DNA of 64,000 nt, from positions 186,001-250,000 of the forward strand of contig JBAJFG010000261.1 of NCBI GenBank assembly GCA_037903475.1, written 5' to 3'. Of this stretch, positions 24,981 through 35,625 are shown piece by piece. Each line of letters opens with the position of its first letter. Position 1 is the first letter of the stretch. The notes beneath the pieces are model-generated. The model was not told the origin of the DNA. It worked only from the letters and a program-made list of their open reading frames with translations, and searched no databases. Origin of the DNA: Ancylostoma caninum (lineage: Eukaryota; Nematoda; Chromadorea; Rhabditida; Ancylostomatidae). The translations under genes and the position numbers were made by a program.

Positions 24981-25269
24981 TAGTGGCCGCCGATACGGCT
25001 TGAACAGGGGTTTAGGAGAGAAATGGAGTAGTTTTATTACGAAAAAGACAAAAACAGGGAAAAAAATCCCTGCCCACCGACAGGGTAGTCAGCACAAATA
25101 AAGAAAAGGCAACACGAGATTCCCTGCGCGGCTTTCATAGCCACGTCAGGCGGGAAAACAGATAGATCAGTATCGAAGATCATGAGCTATTTCAATGATA
25201 TCTTGTGTTACAACTAAAATGTTAACGATCAGTAATTATACTAACTTCTAGATGAGTATCACTGTTATT
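24981..25269 (-). repeat. LTR (5' LTR of the - strand gypsy element)
   Basis: Partner of 13129-13425, with the same ends. It shares a block reading CCCTGCCCACCGACAGGG and TCAGCACAAATAAAG on +. Small indels (a missing TGGCTTTTA segment, for example) distinguish the two copies. Confidence 0.85.
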
Positions 25270-25425
25270 ATCATTTGTATCGCTAAGCAAACCCCGTCAA
25301 ATGTATCGCCAACAGATTCTCTTGCTTTTTGTATCGCCGAACACCCATAAAATGTATCGTCAACAGATTCTCTTGCCAAATGTATCGCCAAATGAACAGA
25401 GTATGATCTATCATATAGTCTGTTA
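25270..25425 (-). repeat. Tandem repeats between PLE 1 reverse transcriptase and endonuclease
   Basis: On the - strand GGCAAGAGAATCTGTTGACG and ATACATTTTATGGGTGTTCGG recur with a period of about 51 bp, encoding WQENLLTIHFMGV then KKQENLLAIHLTGFA in one frame. The array continues across the inserted LTR element at 12805-13010. A related array is at 40680-40930. Confidence 0.7.
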
Positions 25426-25430
25426 GGGAC

Positions 25431-26670
25431 CTACTGTCTTCTGTTGTTATCATTAGGAATGCTGATGAGGACAACATCGTTCTGTAGCTGTGCCCTGGCT
25501 AGACATTTCTTTATAGCGTCGCTGATCCTATCGGAAATGGATGGGATGCACAGAGGAAGTTTGTTATGGTATTCTTTAGTTTCGCTACCACTGCGTGCTC
25601 TACAATGTTGTTGTCCCCGTGACAAGTAACCATTTTGCGCGCAATAACTGATGCCAGTCTTATGGATTCTTGGCGTTCTGCATCACCACTGCTCACCTCA
25701 ATCGCTGTTTTAAACATGTTGCGAATTACATCACGTTTAATGGTCATAGGGTGGGCGTACCTTGCATGTATAACGATATTCTTGGAACTCTCTTTGTGAT
25801 ACCATTTCACGTGAACCATGTCATTAGAAATTTCTAGCTGTGTGTTGAGTAATGGTAGCCAACCTTCGTGTGGAGTTTCTCTTGTCAGTTCTATGTACTG
25901 TGATTGCTCGATGAGTATTCTAAAGCATTCGTCCATCTCTGCCTGGATGGATGTAATCACGCAACAGTGGGCGATGTAACGACAGTGCACGAGGATTATC
26001 TACCAGTCCATTTAAAAATGTTGCACGTGAGACATTCCTTAACCAGAGTCGTGCCCCGTGCTCTTCCAAGGCCGTAAGTCTCAATCTCTCTATTATATAG
26101 TCCTAGCATTTCATTCAATGCCTGTGAAGCATCATTGACTGAAACGTTCGGGTAGAGCGATGAAACGTCAAATGACTTAACAGCGCAGTTTTGACTGAAG
26201 TTGCCCTGGTTTAATTGGTGAAGGAAATGTCTGGTATTTCTAAAATGGAAGGGTAGCTTGCATTGGCAAACGCAGGGGGGGGGGCGCTCCCCTAGAATGG
26301 GTCGCCAAATTTTCGAAATTACTTTACGATACAAATAAAAATCATGTATTAAATTGTTTTTAATTGTTTATTTTTACTATTATTTTAAATATAATGTTAA
26401 ACCATTGTCTATTATTATAATTAATATTTTCATAAATTTTATTTTCCATCTGGGTCCCCAAGGCGACACGAAGACACCACTTTTTTTCCCCACGCCCCAC
26501 CCCCCCCCCTCCTCCCGCCCACTTTCTGCGTCCGCCACTGTTAGCTTGGTTAATAGTTGGCTCACGATCTTATTGAGAAACCACGATATTCGATCGGTTG
26601 GACCACCCACACAACTTACAGTTGGTCTCATTTCATATTCGGTTATCGGCAACGATTCCGCGTCGAGCAT
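25431..26670 (-). pseudogene. Penelope-like element 1, reverse transcriptase
   Basis: On the - strand: RPTVSCVGGPTDRISWFLNK (start of the domain, 26640-26575), then the hAT MITE (26261-26540), then KSFDVSSLYPNV (motif A with the catalytic Asp), RGTTLVKECL, a region where YxDD would be expected but reads RYIAHCCVI (catalytic residues lost), LLNTQLEISN, VKWYHKES and HARYAHPMTIKRDVIRNMF. The linker has LPLCIPSISDRISDAIKK. These blocks are specific to Penelope-like elements. It ends at the tandem array at 25425. Confidence 0.85.
26261..26540. mobile_element. hAT-type MITE, copy 2, inserted in the PLE reverse transcriptase
   Basis: Termini CATTGGCAAACGCAG and CTGCGTCCGCCACTG are those of the element at 15636-15862, in the opposite orientation. 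They share interior blocks (CCATCTGGGTCCCC, CCCGCCCACTTTCTGCG). The 8-bp flanks GTAGCTTG (26253-26260) and TTAGCTTG (26541-26548) match at 7 of 8. The interior has poly-C runs next to the right end and no coding capacity. Confidence 0.9.
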
Positions 26671-27080
26671 CGAGAAAAGCTCTCGAACCGTTCTGGATTT
26701 CAGTGCGAAACCCCAGGATGAACAACAGAAATGAGCACATATCGATAACTAGTGATCTAATGCCGTTCCTACCATTATACATGCTATAAGATTGTAACCC
26801 CAGGGCGAGCGATCCTCACTCGTCCGCCAGTGACGGTCGCGTATTGCTGTGCGGATATATTCTCCGCCTTTTGGTGAAACACGTGGTGAGTTCGTCTCAC
26901 AGGTCTGGTATTTAATGTTAGCTAGCCATTACGAGTCGAAGGCGCAGTTCAGAGGAGGCTTTTGATGGTGTAGATCAGAGATTCACAAAAACTGATCCAC
27001 TTTCAGGCCTTAAAAACGGCGTGTTGCCGAAACGTTAACAAATAAAGAGTTCATAACAACCTGCGTTGCAAAACAGTTGA
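26671..27080 (+). mobile_element. Inverted terminal copy of the PLE 1 3' end
   Basis: The + strand carries SRKALEPFWISVRNPRM, SITSDLMPF and the noncoding 3' end, homologous to the - strand 12540-12130. So PLE 1 has its own 3' terminus repeated, inverted, upstream of its reverse transcriptase. Inverted or direct terminal copies are known for Penelope elements. Confidence 0.8.
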
Positions 27081-27619
27081 AGAGATATTGTGAACAATGC
27101 CCTGGTTTTACGATCGGAGAACATGGAACATACAGTCGCGGTTAAAAGTATCGCAGCAAATAGCTTTTCGTGCTTACGTTTTCCAGGATAGTCCTAGGCA
27201 ATTGAAACGAGAGCTGTAGATGACCTTGTGGAATAGAAATTAGCAGAAACTTACCGACTTCATGCACTCCTTGTTTTAGGAAAAAAATTTTAGTCACAGA
27301 GCTTGCATTCTATAACATCACTCGGTAGTATTCACAATGTCTCACAGAATAAGGTCTGCCGGTGGAATCTCAGCAGTTCTTGCAGCAGAACAAATTCATT
27401 CGTGCTAGAAAAGTGTATCCGCTGACAACTGGTTGAAATCTGTGAAGTTTTCTTGACAGTAGTTTAGCATAGGCCCGCTGTGGAGGCTTCTGCCACCCAG
27501 CTCGCTCTAAAAGCTCTACTTAAAGGCTGGCGCTGCTCCTGACGGTACCCTAGCTTTAGCTTAACCTTTTCAACTCTGAGACATCCCATAACCCTTTCGT
27601 ATGCTCCAAATATTATATT

Positions 27620-28129
27620 CCAGCTGGTTGCAGAGCAGCCAGTAGGCTACATCGCGACAAAAAAAGTTTTGAATTTTTCCCGCTTTAGAAGGGAGGTGTC
27701 CAAGTGACCATGTAGCCTGAAAAGATGCTCCTGGATTGCTAGAATATTATTATGTACGACCATTATGCTTCAAATTTGATGGAGTAGGTCTTGCTGAAAT
27801 GCAAAGACAGACAGCCCTACGAGATATCACCGAGGTGCAGTAATTTGAAGTGACTCTAGAAAAGCTAGATGGTTCAGCTGGGATTCGATAGAACGGACTG
27901 AATGAGTCGTTTTTAAACGAAATGCACTAGCTAAAGTGTGAGAACTAGCATGCGGAGCAGGAATACTCACATGCTAGTGCTAATGATGTTCTACTCTTCA
28001 CTTCCAGTCGTCCTGTTTAAATTCAAAGCGGAATGGAGCGTCATGTATGCAGAACTATTCTAACAGCAAGAAAAAATCCAAAGCTTTTTCGCAGCAATGT
28101 GGCCTACTGGCTGCTCTGCAACCAGCTGG
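27620..28129. mobile_element. 510-bp TIR element with TATATT target duplication
   Basis: Ends CCAGCTGGTTGCAGAGCAGC and its complement at 28129 pair over about 45 bp. TATATT flanks both sides (27614-27619 and 28130-28135). It has no coding capacity. The superfamily is not obvious from the termini. Confidence 0.85.
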
Positions 28130-28168
28130 TATATTCATAGTTTTCGAAAGAGATATGTTATGTGTTAA

Positions 28169-30357
28169 CACGTTCGCGACGATGTGCTCAACCGGTTGAC
28201 ACGCATGGTGTGAGCGTGGGATCGCGCGCTCAACCGGATGACCACGCCGTTTTCAGGATTATATTTTTGTGAAGCAATCATAATTAGCAAGTTTCTATAT
28301 AGTACTATACTAGCAAGTATTCAAGCGTTCTACATACGCAATGGGCAGAGCAGACATTCTCTCATACTTCTTTAATGAGTGGTTGAAACAAAAAACTGAA
28401 AGAACGATACATGTGAAGGAAGAACTTCAAACAATATCATATGAATACACGACAAATGCTTCAAATACACCTCTGACAATTACAAAGAAAGAAAGCATTC
28501 AGTATGGAAGACGCTAGCATTTCGTTTGGTTCAACTGGAAACATTTGAGACAAAAGAAACATGAAACATTTACACTTTGAACAACGAGTATTTACACGTT
28601 TTGCACTGCTCCTTGCTTTTGCGGTATTACATTGATCACCAATTCTCGAGTAGCGACTAACGCATCGTCTCACGACAACTCTTTTTGGTCCTTCTACTTC
28701 TTTCATAATGTGCCTAGTTGTTGGATTCCCAGGTACGTTTTGTGACGGTAAAGTCGATTTTATGATTTTCATCTTAAAATTCGTCAGACCCACTTTGCTT
28801 CCGGTGACATTACAGAACAGAATCCATGAAATTGTTATGGCAGCTTGTGTGATCAAATGGAAAAATATTCGTAGATACCACTTCGTAGTTTTGCGAACGT
28901 AAGGAGTATATGATACCATTTGGTTTGACAAATCAATGAACGATTTCTCATAGTTATACTCCTCAATGAGATTAGGTTTTCCATTCTCATTCACTGAATT
29001 GTCATGCATCGTTGAAAGCATGAGCACATCCCTCTTGTCTTTCCACTTGAGTACAACTATGACGTTTTCTTTCTGCTGGGCCACACATAGGCCTTTCTTC
29101 AGCTTTCGTCCAATTACTTCCGAAGGTAACCAATTTCGATTTCGCCTCAAAGTACCGACTATGTTTGTTTTCCTCGCAATTAACTTTCCGGGCAGAGGTA
29201 CGCTGGTGTAATAATTATCGGTGAAAAGCAGCCTGCATCATCAAGTAGTCCATCCATAAGAGCCGTGACAACCTCTTCTGCGACGGCATTTCCTTTCCTG
29301 AATAAATGATAGATCTGTGGGTGTATCCTCCTTCGGTGCACAATTTGAATAGTTTGATGCCTTAGCGATGTCTTTTGCCAGCGATGTATTGTATGAAAGC
29401 AATTCTTCCTCGAAACGGCTCAATAGACTCATCGACACACACTTCGCTTCCTGACCGGAATGAATCTTGACATGTCTTATTGAAAGCAGATACGAACTGC
29501 GCTGTTTTATACAGTTTATCCGTTTTGCACTGTCATCGCAAAAATGTGAACTTGCAGTTAACTTCTCAAAACGATTTCGCGGCATTACATTGGAACCAAC
29601 ACGATTGCACCCATAAATGGGGTCATTACTCCCATAACTTCTAAGTGAAAGTAAACGGACAGTCCCCATTTGCAAGGTCAATGCAATGAGTTTACTGATT
29701 TCTACTTCGTTCGTTGGTACCCAGTCCATATTCCTTGAACTACCGCACCTATTTGTTTCACGGACAATGAGTTCAAGTACTTGCTCGTTCAGAAACAACT
29801 TATAGAAATCAATAGGTTCTTTACAGCTGTTGATTACATTGGAGTTAATGCCATGAGGATCATTGGAGGGAAATCTATTATGGATCGATATACAATTATG
29901 AAACCACTCGTCTTCGGCATCTTCTATATCGGGCTCTTCCTCGTCAGAACTATCATCTTGAAAAGGAACTACCAACTCATGCACGCCTTCTTCATTGTGA
30001 GGTTCTACGTTCTCTTTGTCTTCGTCGCTCTCAATGAGAAATCCTTCGGAATTCCGTGACGAAATGGTGTCTGTCATCGTGAATAGCAAAATGCTTGAGA
30101 AATATTTATTCAGTTACTGTTTTGTCGCTAAAACCAAACTTACTACCTGTTATGTATGTGTTTTTCTTGAATTTGTCTCAAACTCGTGTGCATTCGCGTT
30201 TGTTTGCCTTAGATTCGCGCAATTTCGGAGTGCTATGCGGCAGAGGGAAAAAAACGTGGGACCACGTGCTCGAACGGTTGAGCACGGGTCCCACCTGCGA
30301 AAAACCGCGTGTGTCCCATGTGACACACCATCCCAAAAGCGTAGGGTCCCGAACGTG
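28169..30357 (-). mobile_element. piggyBac-type DNA transposon
   Basis: TTAA sits at both ends (28165-28168, 30358-30361). Termini CACGTTCGCGAC and, inverted, CACGTTCGGGACCC pair. Subterminal palindrome-like repeats lie inside both ends: GTGCTCAACCGGTTGA at 28193 and GTGCTCGAACGGTTGAGCAC near 30266. TTAA specificity is diagnostic of piggyBac. It carries a broken transposase. Confidence 0.92.
28461..30089 (-). pseudogene. piggyBac transposase, frameshifted
   Basis: The N-terminal part is strongly acidic (ESDEDKENVEP, DDSSDEEEPDIEDAEDEW). The domain core starts with EPIDFYKLFLNEQVLELIV and RETNR and continues to SNVMPRNRFEKL. Between about 29550 and 29230 the family blocks switch among three frames (for instance GIKLFKLC and LFTDNYYTSVPLPGKL), so at least three indels are present. 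The second open stretch (29150-28461) has RRNRNWLPSEV, VLKWKDKRDVLMLSTMH and QMVSYTPYVRKTTKWY, with a Cys-rich C-terminus (RCSKCKC). This order matches cut-and-paste piggyBac transposases. The gene is inactive. Confidence 0.88.
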
Positions 30358-30806
30358 TTAAAGTTGATCAGGTTTAGCTAAAGCAAAGACACCGTCGGAA
30401 GCATTGCTAGCTTTTAAATAGAGACAGATTGAGCTGAATTTCAGAAACCTTCACAGTTGGTCTATGCTGAACTGCTCCAAGTAATCTTCGCAGATGTCAA
30501 CCACGTGTACGTATTTTCTAGCATAACTGGAATGATTCTGCTGCACAGAACACAATTCGTGCTGTGATCCCACCCACGAACCCCATTCTTTGAGAGATTG
30601 AGAATTTTAGTGAATGATAGATTTCGACCTTTGTGAATAAGAATTTATTCCCAAAACAATGGCTGTATGAGATTGGTAGTTTTTTATTTTCTTGTATTCC
30701 GCATGAGTATCTACAGTCCATATGAAAATTCAAACTGACTATGTCTCTTCTGAAAAAAGTTATTCACGAAAAATCATTTGTTGCAACACTTTTGACCACG
30801 ACTGTA

Positions 30807-32470
30807 TATCATTAATGATGCGACGGTGCAGCAAGCAATTGAGTTTGAGAATTTTCGGTCTTTCAAAGTAACCGGGAAGCTGTTGTGGGTAGTGGCTGTT
30901 CGCGAAACACCTATACCTTACATTTCTTGTGAAGGTCCTCTGCACTTCCTCTAAGGTCTCCGATGTTTTTTGCTACAGAGGCTCCAAACTCGGGATCCGT
31001 ATTCTAGAATTGGGAAGACGTAAGCTTTATAAAAGTTTGTCAGGAAGGCGCTGTCATTAAACCTCAAATTTCTGAGTATTGTAAACATTGCAGCGAACGA
31101 TTTCTTGATAATTTCACTTATATGTGAGTCAAACGTTAGATCAGACTTAAAACAAATACCCAAGTCCTTAGCATCATCAGAGACTTTCAGAATAGTTTCA
31201 TTGATTTTGAAGGACATGGAGGCACCTTCACCAATATGGATAATAAATATTTTGGATAAATCTACAGGCATGTCGATAGATTGAGCCCAAATCATCATAT
31301 TTGAGATGGATGGTAAAAATGCTCCGTGGATTTCAATGCAATTTCCAGAGTTATATTTATTTATTTATTTATGTTTATATTATATTTATATTATATTTAT
31401 TTTTTTATTTTTTATATTTATTTATTATGTTTATTTATATGGCGCATACACCTTTATTTCTTCTGCATAGATTGGATTTTGATAGAGGAATGGGTTTTCA
31501 ATTTACTTGGAAGATCCAGCGCATAAGCCAAAAACAAAAGTGTGAAAGCACGCCACTCTGAGGCACACCACTGTGACAGGGGTGTCTTTTAGAAAAAGGA
31601 TTTCCAACCTTAACGCTGAAATGTCTTTCACTAAAATAGGATTGTAGCCACCCTATAATCGTATCCTTTACACCAAGACCTTTCAGCTTTAGTAGAAGCT
31701 GCACATGATTCATCTTATCGAAAGCTTTCGATAAATCAAAAAATATAACATCAACAGAGAAGCCGTCGTTGAGTGCAGAAGACCAGTCGTATACAGTGTC
31801 CACGAGTTGGGTTACTCGAGGTTCCGGAAATGAAACCATGTTGTTCAGGGGTTATCAAGTTGAATTTTTCGAAGTTACACAAAAGTTTGTTCCTCGGTAA
31901 TTTTTCTAAACCATTAATCGGAATACAGCATAGACGTATGGGTCTGAGAAAGGAAATATCATCCGAACCAGCAGTCTTTGGGGCTTACAATGGCTTCCTT
32001 CTAAATACTCGAAACTTTAGAATAAATAAGGGAACTATTGAATAAAACGGGGGGGGGGTCGACAGGAAGTCTGCACACTTTTTATAAACGATCTGCGGAA
32101 CACCTTGAAAAACAACTGAAGTTGAAGGCTGTAGGCGCTTCAGTGAATGGCAAAACACCCTGGGACATATAAGATCAGCAGCGACACAGAAGTGAGAGTA
32201 ACCTTTGGTAAAAGATTGCCAGCATCAGAACGACCAGAAAACACACTCGCGAAAACCTCAGCCAGAGCTTCGGCCTTTTATTCTGTCTCCGTCAAGAAAC
32301 TCACTACTTGGAGGCTGTAAAGTAGGTAATTTGTGATGACCTCTCAACTGACTCCTAACGAGGGAGAAAACGAATGCTCTGTCCGAATTACTGGTCCGAT
32401 GCCTTTCGAGATTTGCGTTCAAATGATAGTCTAAATTGCAGCACACTCTCTTAAACATGGGATTTTGCAT
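30807..32470 (-). mobile_element. LINE fragment 2 (CR1/Jockey group), truncated
   Basis: On the - strand: a linker piece with NLDYHLNANL and ALAEVF (about 32440-32230), KTAGSDDISFL (31980s), LITPEQHGF, VIFFDLSKAFDKMNHVQLL, SGVPQSGVLSHF, then DLGICFKSDLTFDSHISEI, FYKAYVFPILEYGSRVWS and HYPQQLPGYFERP. It resembles the LINE at 18331-22670 but is a different, more decayed copy. An AT-rich (ATTT/TTATA)n insert at about 31340-31440 interrupts it where the YADD motif should be. Confidence 0.8.
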
Positions 32471-32639
32471 AGGATCTATCGTGCCATTTCAGGATTGTTC
32501 GCACAGCATTGCATACACTGTATTGTTCGCAAGTTCTAAAGCCATGTGAAAGACACTCCAGTGCAGAGTTGGGAGTCGCTGTTCATAACGGGTTCATAGG
32601 CATGTAAGAAATGTGACAAAAAAAGTATGTAGTATCATT

Positions 32640-33200
32640 GCATCGGAAATTAGCTATGCATGTAGGTGGGTGACTAAGAATTTGCGGGCAAGGCTAGGAT
32701 CGCGAAGAGACACCAAGCCCACACGTTGGAGAGGCGGCCAGACCCTAGAATGTAGGCAATTTATAGGGAGGATTTTGTAAGGTATCTTTTGTAATGCAAC
32801 AATCTCCTCCACCCTTGCCTCCCTTTCTATCAATTCTGAAAATGGTATAGGGTAGCCCTCTAGTCTCTGAGTCAAACCCTCACGGGTTCGAATCCACCCG
32901 AGACAAAATGGTTTGTTTAATTAAAATTAGCCACGTCGCGGTTACAGCTCGGTCACCATGAGGGCAGGTCATGGTCTCAGTGTGAAACAGCGAGGTGACC
33001 GAGTTTCACATCACGATTACCGCGAGGTTCCGGCTAAATTACTACTACCCAGAATTCCTCAACAGACGAGCGTTCGGAAGTGCCTTGGCTCAAGGGGATC
33101 TTGAGGGCATGACCAACTTCACCAACCTAGGACCTCCATCTACAACGTTTCCCATGTGATAGGCCTCGACAGGCCTGTATTCCACATCTAAAATATAATA
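32640..33200 (+). repeat. Possible SINE-like sequence with an intact pol III B box
   Basis: GGGTTCGAATCCACCCGAGA near 32883 contains a perfect B box (GGTTCGAATCC). A convincing A box was not found within 60 bp upstream. No gene is visible in 32471-33640. Confidence 0.3.
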
Positions 33201-33639
33201 GAATAACTAGTTCTCAGTAGTTCCGGTGAGACTTGTGAATGTCCTAAAAACTTCGGTCTCCTCGCCCTTCCCTGGAAGACGCCAGGGCTGTTTGGAAGCA
33301 TGAAACCAACAAAGCCAGTTCGACATAGTAGGCGACATTTGTTTATCAGAAACACATCACTTAAACCATATTATTCAAACGATATTATTTTGATTGATAG
33401 ATAAATTGCTAAGGGAATCTGACTTTGCTGGCACGTCTAAAAATCTTCTTCAGGAGTTTGCTTCTTCTTCGGGTAGTATAAATAACATTCAGGGTTGAGG
33501 ATTGCCAAAGTCTGGAATGAGCTGATTCACATAAAACAGAAGAACAAACTTCTGGAATTCTGCCACAGTATATCTGTGAAGATTCAACAAACTGCTTCCG
33601 TTTTCATTAGAAGTGCGAGAGACATTATCATTGAAGACT

Positions 33640-35625
33640 GTGATATTTTCTTCTGTGCCACTCAGGTTGTTAAAAGGACACGTTTATTACGGGTACGTTT
33701 CTCAACGTCCTCTTCAGAGGCATGAAAGTCGTGCAAGTTCATCTATTCACGCTCTAAACCACCAAAAACCTCCTCAAACTTGTTTATTCAGCTCATCCTA
33801 CCCAGAAAACACTAGCTATCCAGTCGACGGACGAACTCACCACGTGTCCAATGATATAGTGGAGCAAAGATGCCACCGCGACAGCAACTGATCGTCAATT
33901 GATGGCGAATGAACACTGTATCGTGCAGCACTGGTCTTATAAGGCATGCACCAGTATCGTGACTACCTCAGAACTCGCATAGTGATAAGAAAGGCGTTAG
34001 ATCACTAGTTGTGGACATCTGCCCATTTCTGCTGTTCAACCCAGGATCACGTGCAAGAATCAGTAACGCCTCCAGTGCTTTTCTAGCCGAAATATCAGTT
34101 TCGAGTCTGTGGAACAATCTGTGAAAAGTAGCAACCCTCCAAGTTAAAGATGTTACAACTGAGGCACTCCTTGACAAGAGTCATTACGAGTGCTTCATGA
34201 GCAAAATAGAAGAGCCTGTGCTGTTAAGACATCCGCTAATGTACTGCCGTTAAATCGACGACTGTTGTATTGTGACTTCACCACAGTTCGAAATGAAGGA
34301 ATGTTTCAGAATACTCAATCAACAGTCGCAGTACATTAGTTTCACCAGAGAAAACCATGCGAAGGTTGGCTGCCTTGTCTGAACACCCTCTGCTGATGCT
34401 CGCAAACGGTACATTACATGTAAAATGGTCCCACCAATTTTATTTGGCAAACGATCCCTGACTTAGCGCAATCACCAATTTTGCCTAAGGGCAAACGAAA
34501 CAGTTTCGTGAGAGGCAAGCTTTGGTAAAATTACCGCAAAGAGAGTTTTAATAATATCATCTTACATATTCGCGCTCAGCCCACCCAATGGCCGTAAAGA
34601 GAACCATTGTTCGCGATGGGTTCAAAACGGCTTTATAAGTCTCTAGTGGCGAAACTGAGCGACAGGAATCACTAAGGCTGGAAAATGAAGTAATCAGCAA
34701 CAATGGTTACTCGCCGCGTCCTAGGCGAGCGAGAAACCCAAAGCTGCGATTAAAAGCGACGGATACGAGCGTAGACTCCCCCTTCGCTTACTTTAATAAA
34801 TAGAATGCTCAACCTGCCACACCACATACATTGGTGGGACCATTTTACATGTAATGTACCGTTTGCGAGCATCAGCAGAGGGTGTTCCGACAAGGCAGCC
34901 AACCTTCGCATGGTTTTCTCTGGTGAAACTTATGTACTGCGACTGTTGATTGAGTATTCTCAAACATTCCTTCATTTCGGAATGTAGTGAAGTCACAATA
35001 CAACTGTCGTCGATTTAACGGCAGTACATTAGCGGATGTCTTAACAGCACAGGCTCTTTTATTTTGCTCATAAAGCACGCGACTCTTGTCAAGAAATGCC
35101 TCTGTTGTAACATCTTTAAGTGGGTAGGTGCTATACACAGATTTCTTCACAGACTCGAAACTGAGATTTCGACTAGAAAAGCACTTGAGGCGTTATGAAT
35201 TCTTGTACGTGATTCTGAGTTGAACGGCAGAAAGATGCCTACAACTAGTGATCTGATGGCTCTCTTATCACTATGCGATTTCTGAGGTCGTCACGATACT
35301 GACGCGTGCCTTATGAGACCAGTGCTACACGATACAGTGTTCATTCGCCATCAATTGACGATCAGTTGCTGTCGCGGTGGCATCTTTGCTCCACTATATC
35401 GTTGGACACGTGGTGAGTTCGTCCGTCAACTGGATTCCTAGTTTTGTCTGGCTAGGATGAGTTGAATAAACAAGTGTGAGGAGGTCTTTGGTGGTTTAGA
35501 GCGTGAATAGATGAACACTCTCAGGCCTCTGAAGACGACGTTGAGTCGAAACGTTAGGCCGTAATAAACGGGTCCTTTTACAACCTGAGTGGCACAGAAG
35601 AAAAAATCACATATAATCAAGGAAG
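33640..35625. mobile_element. Head-to-head inverted duplication of Penelope-like 5' ends (palindrome)
   Basis: Bases 33640-34450 and 34810-35625 are inverted copies of each other (arms about 800 bp, spacer about 360 bp). Each arm has a PLE C-terminus and 3' end in one orientation (ARKALEALLILARDPGLNS on - at 34100; its mirror on + near 35180-35260), followed by PLE reverse-transcriptase sequence in the other (CLRILNQQSQYISFTREN on both arms). That is the arrangement seen at the 5' side of PLE 1. Many breaks make it noncoding. The spacer 34451-34809 shows no motif. Confidence 0.75.

Larger units (their letters stand above)
13129..25269 (-). mobile_element. Ty3/gypsy (Cer1-like) LTR retrotransposon, disrupted
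   Basis: Two near-identical direct repeats of about 290 bp (13129-13425 and 24981-25269) bound a - strand element with the order gag, protease, reverse transcriptase, RNase H, integrase. That order defines the Ty3/gypsy type. A 4.34-kb LINE (18331-22670) and a 227-bp MITE (15636-15862) are inserted in it, so the uninterrupted element would be about 7.6 kb. It sits inside a Penelope-like element. Flanking 4-6 bp duplications were not found. Multiple frameshifts mean it is inactive. Confidence 0.85.
27133..30804. mobile_element. Tc1/mariner-type non-autonomous element carrying two later insertions
   Basis: Termini CAGTCGCGGTTAAAAG and, inverted, CAGTCGTGGTCAAAAG stay similar for about 40 bp (GCAGCAAAT versus GCAACAAAT, then TTTTCGTG). 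Each end is flanked by TA (27131-27132 and 30805-30806). Without the insertions at 27620-28129 and 28169-30357 it would be about 0.97 kb. No transposase motif was found in the remaining sequence. Confidence 0.75.

Noticed and set aside
26354..26734. 126-codon + strand open frame
   Set aside because: It spans the AT-rich interior of the hAT MITE and the inverted PLE terminus.
31301..31561. + strand open frame with many aromatic residues
   Set aside because: Produced by the (ATTT/TTATA)n low-complexity insert within LINE fragment 2.
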